Part shown: piece by piece, positions 31,701 to 34,237 of the stretch
Numbering within the stretch: the stretch's first letter is position 1
Layout: each line of letters opens with the position of its first letter
Assembly: GCA_030141605.1 (NCBI GenBank)
Contig: JAQGDQ010001572.1
Location: forward strand, 1-34,237
DNA: 34,237 bases
Origin: Tubiluchus corallicola
Taxonomy: Eukaryota > Priapulida > Priapulimorpha > Priapulimorphida > Tubiluchidae
Reading direction: 5' to 3'
Notes under the pieces: generated by a model
The model's database searches: none
The model's input: only the letters and a program-made list of their open reading frames with translations
Told to the model about the DNA's origin: nothing
Program-made: the position numbers and the translations under genes

Positions 31701-32761
31701 ATAATAAACGCTGTATTTTTGGTACCATGATAAAGGCCCTATTTTTGGTACCATAATAAAGGCCGTATTTTTGTACCATGATAAAGGCCTTATTTTTGGT
31801 ACCATAATAAAGGCCGTATTTTTGGTACCATGATAAAGGCCGTATTTTTGGTACCATAATAAAGGTCATATTTTTGGTACCATAATATAGGCCGTATTTT
31901 TGGTACCATAATAAAGGCCGTATTTTTGGTACCATAATAAAGGCCGTTTTTTTGATACCATAATAAAGGCCGTACTTTTGGTACATAAATAAAGGCCGTA
32001 TTTTTGGTACATAAATAAAGGCCGTATTTTTGGTACCATAATAAAGGTCATATTTTTGGTACCATAATATAAGCCGTATTTTTGGTACCATAATAAAGGC
32101 CGTATTTTTGGTACCATAATAAAGGCCGTATTTTTGATACCATAATAAAGGCCGTTTTTTTGATACCATAATAAAGGCCATATTTTTGGTACCATAATAA
32201 AGGCCGTATTTTTGATACCATGTTTTTTAAAGCTTGGGATGAGTAGATGAGAAAAAATATGGTATCATTTTAGCAGACATACGTTCATAATTCAAGATGG
32301 CATCCAAGATGGCTGCCAGCTGTTCAAACTTCTATACTTCATAAAGTGACACAATGTTTTTGCAGTTCTATAGCATTGAAGTGATATATGAAAATTTGCC
32401 GCGGTTAATTACACAAGTCTTTGTATAATGCACTCTGTTGTCTGTAGAGTAGAGTCATGTTTAATCTCTTTCTGTTGTAGAAATACTGCGCATCATTTTA
32501 TGCTGCATTTAGTTTCAAGAAGTTTTGTCCTGTTTAGTACTTCAAACATTTCAAATGTAATCTTCGCCAGTGTTTGATTGCTATTGAAAAACCTCAGCCA
32601 AGCACGGCATCGAACTCTGATCTTGTGATTGTCTCTCTTTCAGGACGCCTACAATGGCAGGTGGCTTGTTCTCTATTGACAGGGCGTGGTTTGACAAACT
32701 TGGCCAGTATGACGATGGTTTCGACATCTGGGGAGGCGAAAATTTAGAGCTGTCGTTTAAG
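22118..32761 (+). CDS. GALNT: Polypeptide N-acetylgalactosaminyltransferase (GT27), 5' part, six exons
   Basis: Starts mucin-type O-glycosylation by moving GalNAc from UDP-GalNAc to Ser/Thr of proteins in the Golgi. Exons 22118-22746, 24295-24465, 26134-26306, 30608-30772, 31112-31325 and 32644-32761 join in frame (phases 2, 2, 1, 1, 2, 0) to 490 codons, all with GT donors and AG acceptors. Residues 15-32 are the membrane anchor, about 33-210 a highly charged stem, then the GT-A domain: [21 protein letters not shown], the metal-binding DSH (372-374), [25 protein letters not shown] and [13 protein letters not shown]...WGGENLEL (452-487). The rest of the catalytic domain and the C-terminal ricin-type lectin domain expected of the family lie beyond the window. 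The paralogue number cannot be assigned by eye. ATG 22118 is the first in-frame ATG after a candidate acceptor. Confidence 0.93.
22780..22945 (+). repeat. (TG)n microsatellite, degenerate
   Basis: TG/CG/CATG-rich alternating purine-pyrimidine tract inside intron 1. Such tracts can adopt Z-DNA, but there is no evidence here beyond composition. Confidence 0.85.
23080..23400 (+). mobile_element. tRNA-derived SINE candidate
   Basis: A pol III-type internal promoter can be read: box A-like TAGCTCGACAGGT near 23087-23099 and box B-like GGTTCAAATCC at 23136-23146, spaced as in a tRNA. It does not look like a working tRNA gene. The following ~250 bp include CAAGGTCAAGGTCAC; their 3' limit is uncertain. 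Confidence 0.5.
23663..24119. mobile_element. MITE candidate with TTAACC(A/C)TTTCA termini
   Basis: The left end TTAACCATTTCAGTCCC and the inverted right end TTAACCCTTTCATACCC form imperfect terminal inverted repeats about 457 bp apart. Subterminal TATCCCACGG-type motifs occur near both ends, including the inverted repeat GTATCCCACGGGATAC at about 24085-24100. AT-rich and non-coding. Confidence 0.55.
24295..24465 (+). CDS. GALNT: GALNT coding exon 2: start of the conserved domain
   Basis: Completes Thr210 and encodes [16 protein letters not shown] through [10 protein letters not shown], matching the conserved segment before the catalytic core (PG.MG.PV...DVR). The acceptor is TCACTCAG and the donor GTAAGT. 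Ends two bases into Leu267. Confidence 0.92.
24466..26133 (+). other. GALNT intron 2 with diverged internal duplications
   Basis: Starts GTAAGT and ends TTTTTTTCTTTAG. Two ~260-bp segments (about 24510-24765 and 25012-25285) align as diverged direct repeats, sharing ATTCGTAGC, TTTAAATTACT, AATGCTAA and TACC(C/T)TTTCTTCCC in the same order. A second pair of ~55 bp (25468-25523, 26001-26055) shares GAGTTTGATAGTTTAAT. Nothing else is recognised. Confidence 0.75.
26134..26306 (+). CDS. GALNT: GALNT coding exon 3: nucleotide-sugar binding core
   Basis: Encodes [20 protein letters not shown], then [20 protein letters not shown] and IVLVDDDS, the highly conserved N-terminal GT-A fold segment of the family. 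The donor GTAATC is weak and is embedded in a minisatellite that repeats the same GGGTAATC word. Ends one base into Asp325. Confidence 0.92.
26296..26962 (+). repeat. ~34-bp degenerate minisatellite starting at the exon 3 donor
   Basis: About 16 diverged units of the form GGGTAATCTTTGAATTTCAT + AATTGCTTCAATAT, with a non-repeat break at about 26410-26565. The first unit contains the last exon 3 bases and the real donor, so later units carry donor-like GGGTAAT copies. Confidence 0.85.
27171..27688 (+). mobile_element. TTAA-flanked MITE, full-length intron copy
   Basis: Bounded by TTAA at 27171-27174 and 27685-27688. The right end, ACAATCGTCCGATTTTCCC, is the inverted form of the left terminus seen in the palindrome arms (GGGAAGACTGGACGATTG). 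The left end here is degenerate and carries ATTG repeats. About 400 bp of the interior align with 7290-7690. No coding capacity. The TTAA flank suggests a piggyBac-like mover, by inference. Confidence 0.7.
27735..30537 (+). mobile_element. Satellite-bearing inverted-repeat element, intron copy
   Basis: The left end TTTAGAGCGTGTTTAGACTA and the inverted right end TTTAGGGCTGGTTCAGACTA are imperfect terminal repeats of about 70 bp. Between them lie a subterminal module (GAGAGTTACTCTC to GAGAGTAACTC) and the 79-bp array. Same family as the element at the palindrome centre. Tandem repeats inside a MITE are known from several invertebrate families; this family I do not recognise. Confidence 0.72.
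27905..30480 (+). repeat. 79-bp satellite array with higher-order structure
   Basis: About 32 copies (CTAGACAGTAAATCAACTCA recurs every ~79 bp; a few units carry a CAC(C/T)ACACTAG insertion). Variant units recur in blocks: the GTCAGATAG variant at about 29401, 29796 and 30269 is spaced by five and then six units, showing amplification of multi-unit blocks. Confidence 0.96.
30608..30772 (+). CDS. GALNT: GALNT coding exon 4: metal-binding DSH
   Basis: Completes Asp325 and encodes [31 protein letters not shown] and [15 protein letters not shown]. Asp372-Ser373-His374 is the DxH motif that binds Mn2+ and UDP-GalNAc in this family. Donor GTAAAC; ends one base into Gly380. Confidence 0.93.
30773..31111 (+). 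other. GALNT intron 4 with a diverged tandem duplication
   Basis: Two ~100-bp segments (from about 30811 and 30933) are diverged direct copies with a 122-bp offset, sharing TCTTATGAAG/CCTTATGAAG, CGAAACATGAG and GTGTTCAGAT/ATGTTCAGAT. Ends GCATGATTCCAG. Confidence 0.75.
31112..31325 (+). CDS. GALNT: GALNT coding exon 5: catalytic core
   Basis: Encodes [31 protein letters not shown] and [18 protein letters not shown], conserved parts of the GalNAc-transferase core. The acceptor is GATTCCAG and the donor GTACGT, leaving two bases of Lys451. Confidence 0.93.
31326..32643 (+). other. GALNT intron 5
   Basis: From GTACGT to TTGTCTCTCTTTCAG. Holds the 26-bp array. The flanks (31326-31560, 32223-32643) show no further feature beyond CAAGATGGC repeated near 32295-32310. 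Confidence 0.85.
31567..32222 (+). repeat. 26-bp minisatellite with GGTACC units
   Basis: About 25 head-to-tail copies of GGTACCATAATAAAGGCC + GTATTTTT with point variants and an occasional shortened unit. Each unit carries the palindrome GGTACC. Long open frames on the minus strand are due to the repeat. Confidence 0.95.
32644..32761 (+). CDS. GALNT: GALNT coding exon 6: Gal/GalNAc-transferase motif
   Basis: Encodes [20 protein letters not shown], then [18 protein letters not shown], the diagnostic motif shared with beta-4-galactosyltransferases. Donor GTGAGA after a complete Lys490 codon. The next exon is outside the window. Confidence 0.94.
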
Positions 32762-32802
32762 GTGAGAAATCAAGAAAATTTGAATCAGCTTCTTGGAAAT
32801 AA

Positions 32803-33094
32803 CAAGCCTTTTTGCAGTTCCAGCAATTGATGACGATCGTGAAAAGGTCAAAGGTTAAGTGTACCAGACAATGCATTTATGTACACTAGACAATGCCTCA
32901 AAGCCCATGCTGTTGTAATAGTTCTAACAGCTAGCTAGAATCATGTAAAACAACTGATGTTATTGAACTGATGCAGTAGACAGCTTTGCTTTACCCACAT
33001 GTTACGTGACAGTTAAGACGCATTGCTGTGGTACACTTAACCTTTGACCTGCAACAACCGTGCATGCACACAATGGAACTGTGAAAAGGTTTAT
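32803..33094. mobile_element. MITE candidate with ~60-bp inverted termini
   Basis: Positions 32845-32866 are a perfect reverse complement of 33029-33050. The outer parts also pair (AAGCCTTTTTGCAGTTCCA with the complement of GGAACTGTGAAAAGGTTT). About 290 bp long, non-coding. Confidence 0.7.
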
Positions 33095-33384
33095 TCACTC
33101 AACTTGCACTTAAATCTAAGGATGTGCTAGATTTAGATTTGCCTGTAAAAACTGAGCTTCCTTATGTACATTTAGTAGGTCAGCCAATCAGTAGGTCAGA
33201 CGGTTTTGGTCCACTCATTGGATAGTGAAGAGATAGCAACATCTTGTTTCACCTTTCTGCAACGTTAAATTTTAAATAAAAGTTTTATGGTTACTTCAAA
33301 ACAGTTGTAGAATGCGAAAAAACATTGTTACATTGTTTTTAACAATGTAAAGAAATGAGGAAGAACAATTAACTGTGAGAAGTT

Positions 33385-34237
33385 CTGGTGTTGCCATGCT
33401 GTGTCGCCATTCTGTTATTGTTCCGGTGTTGCCACGCTGTGTCGCCATGCGTGTTATTGTTCCGGTGTTGCCATGCTGTGTCGCCATTCTGTTATTGTTC
33501 TGGTGTTGCCATGCTGTGTCGCCATTCTGTTATTGTTCCGGTGTTGCCATGCTGTGTCGCCATTCTGTTATTGTTCCGGTGTTGCCATGCTGTGTCGCCA
33601 TTCTGTTATTGTTCCGGTGTTGCCACGCTGTGTCGCCATTCTGTTATTGTTCTGGTGTTGCCATGCTGTGTCGCCATTCTGTTATTGTTCCGGTGTTGCC
33701 ACGCTGTGTCGCCATTCTGTTATTGTTCCGGTGTTGCCATGCTGTGTCGCCATTCTGTTATTGTTCTGGTGTTGCCATGCTGTGTCGCCATGTGTGTTAT
33801 TGTTCTGGTGTTGCCATGCTGTGTCGCCATTCTGTTATTTTTCCGGTGTTGCCACGCTGTGTCGCCATTCTGTTATTGTTCCGGTTTTGCCATGCTGTGT
33901 CGCCATGCGTGTTATTGTTCTGGTGTTGCCATGCTGTGTCGCCATGTGTGTTATTGTTCTGGTGTTGCCATGCTGTGTCGCCATTCTGTTATTTTTCCGG
34001 TGTTGCCACGCTGTGTCGCCATTCTGTTATTGTTCCGGTTTTGCCATGCTGTGTCGCCATGTGTGTTATTGTTCTGGTGTTGCCATGCTATGTTGCCATG
34101 TTTGTTATTGTTCTGGTGTTGCCATGCTGTGTCACCATGTCTGTTATTGTTTTGGTGTTGCCATGCTGTGTCACCATGTCTGTTATTGTTTTGGTGTTGC
34201 CATGCTGTGTCACCATGTCTGTTATTGTTTTGGTGTT
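33385..34237 (+). repeat. 38-bp minisatellite at the window end
   Basis: About 22 copies with a 38-bp period, unit GTTATTGTTCCGGTGTTGCC + ATGCTGTGTCGCCATTCT, with variants CATGTGTG and CATGTCTG. It continues past the window edge. Confidence 0.95.

Larger units (their letters stand above)
32762..34237 (+). other. GALNT intron 6, cut by the window edge
   Basis: Starts GTGAGA. Contains a hairpin-type MITE and a 38-bp array; 33095-33384 shows nothing recognisable. Confidence 0.85.

Noticed and set aside
31504-32195. 199-225-codon frames on the minus strand rich in WYQKY/IMVPK
   Set aside because: Translation of the 26-bp minisatellite inside GALNT intron 5.

Overview
The window is eukaryotic, probably from a marine invertebrate and perhaps a mollusc. 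One gene is split into short exons by GT-AG introns, tandem repeats and MITE-like elements fill most of the sequence, and there is no operon-like packing. The mollusc guess rests only on the general look of the repeats and is weak.

Region 1 (1-21503) is one giant imperfect palindrome. The left arm runs from the window edge to 9998, a spacer covers 9999-10352, and the right arm covers 10353-21503. Near the centre, position x pairs with 20351-x. Farther out the pairing sum drifts to about 20359-20708 because the arms carry different indels. Each arm holds, from the centre outwards: half of a satellite-bearing inverted-repeat element; an intronless GT31 beta-1,3-glycosyltransferase gene (402 codons); a 53-bp repeat; an ATT-type microsatellite; part of a TTAA-flanked MITE; a 66-bp array; a 46-bp array; a 92-bp array; a small inverted-repeat element; a fragment of a non-LTR retrotransposon RT C-terminus; long CT/GA microsatellites; a second MITE; an AGAAC-type pentamer tract; and a 30-bp minisatellite that grades into a 141-bp higher-order repeat. 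The two glycosyltransferase genes are convergent and appear identical at DNA level. The outer arms differ by SNPs, indels and repeat copy number.

Region 2 (about 21504-34237, + strand) carries the 5' part of a polypeptide N-acetylgalactosaminyltransferase (GT27, GALNT) gene. Six coding exons join with matching splice phases into 490 codons: a type II membrane anchor, a long charged stem, and the GT-A catalytic core up to the WGGEN motif. The rest of the catalytic domain and the lectin domain lie beyond the window. The introns hold a TG repeat, a tRNA-like SINE head, several MITE candidates, a minisatellite that starts at an exon-intron junction, a 2.6-kb 79-bp satellite array, a 26-bp array and a 38-bp array.

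The regions are linked. The 79-bp satellite element at the palindrome centre and the TTAA-flanked MITE in each arm both recur, in the same order and orientation, in GALNT intron 3. Both gene types would encode Golgi enzymes of protein glycosylation, but their proximity may be chance. The main item of interest is the palindrome, with its identical convergent genes and mobile-element core. An assembly fold-back or head-to-head haplotype join must be excluded first.
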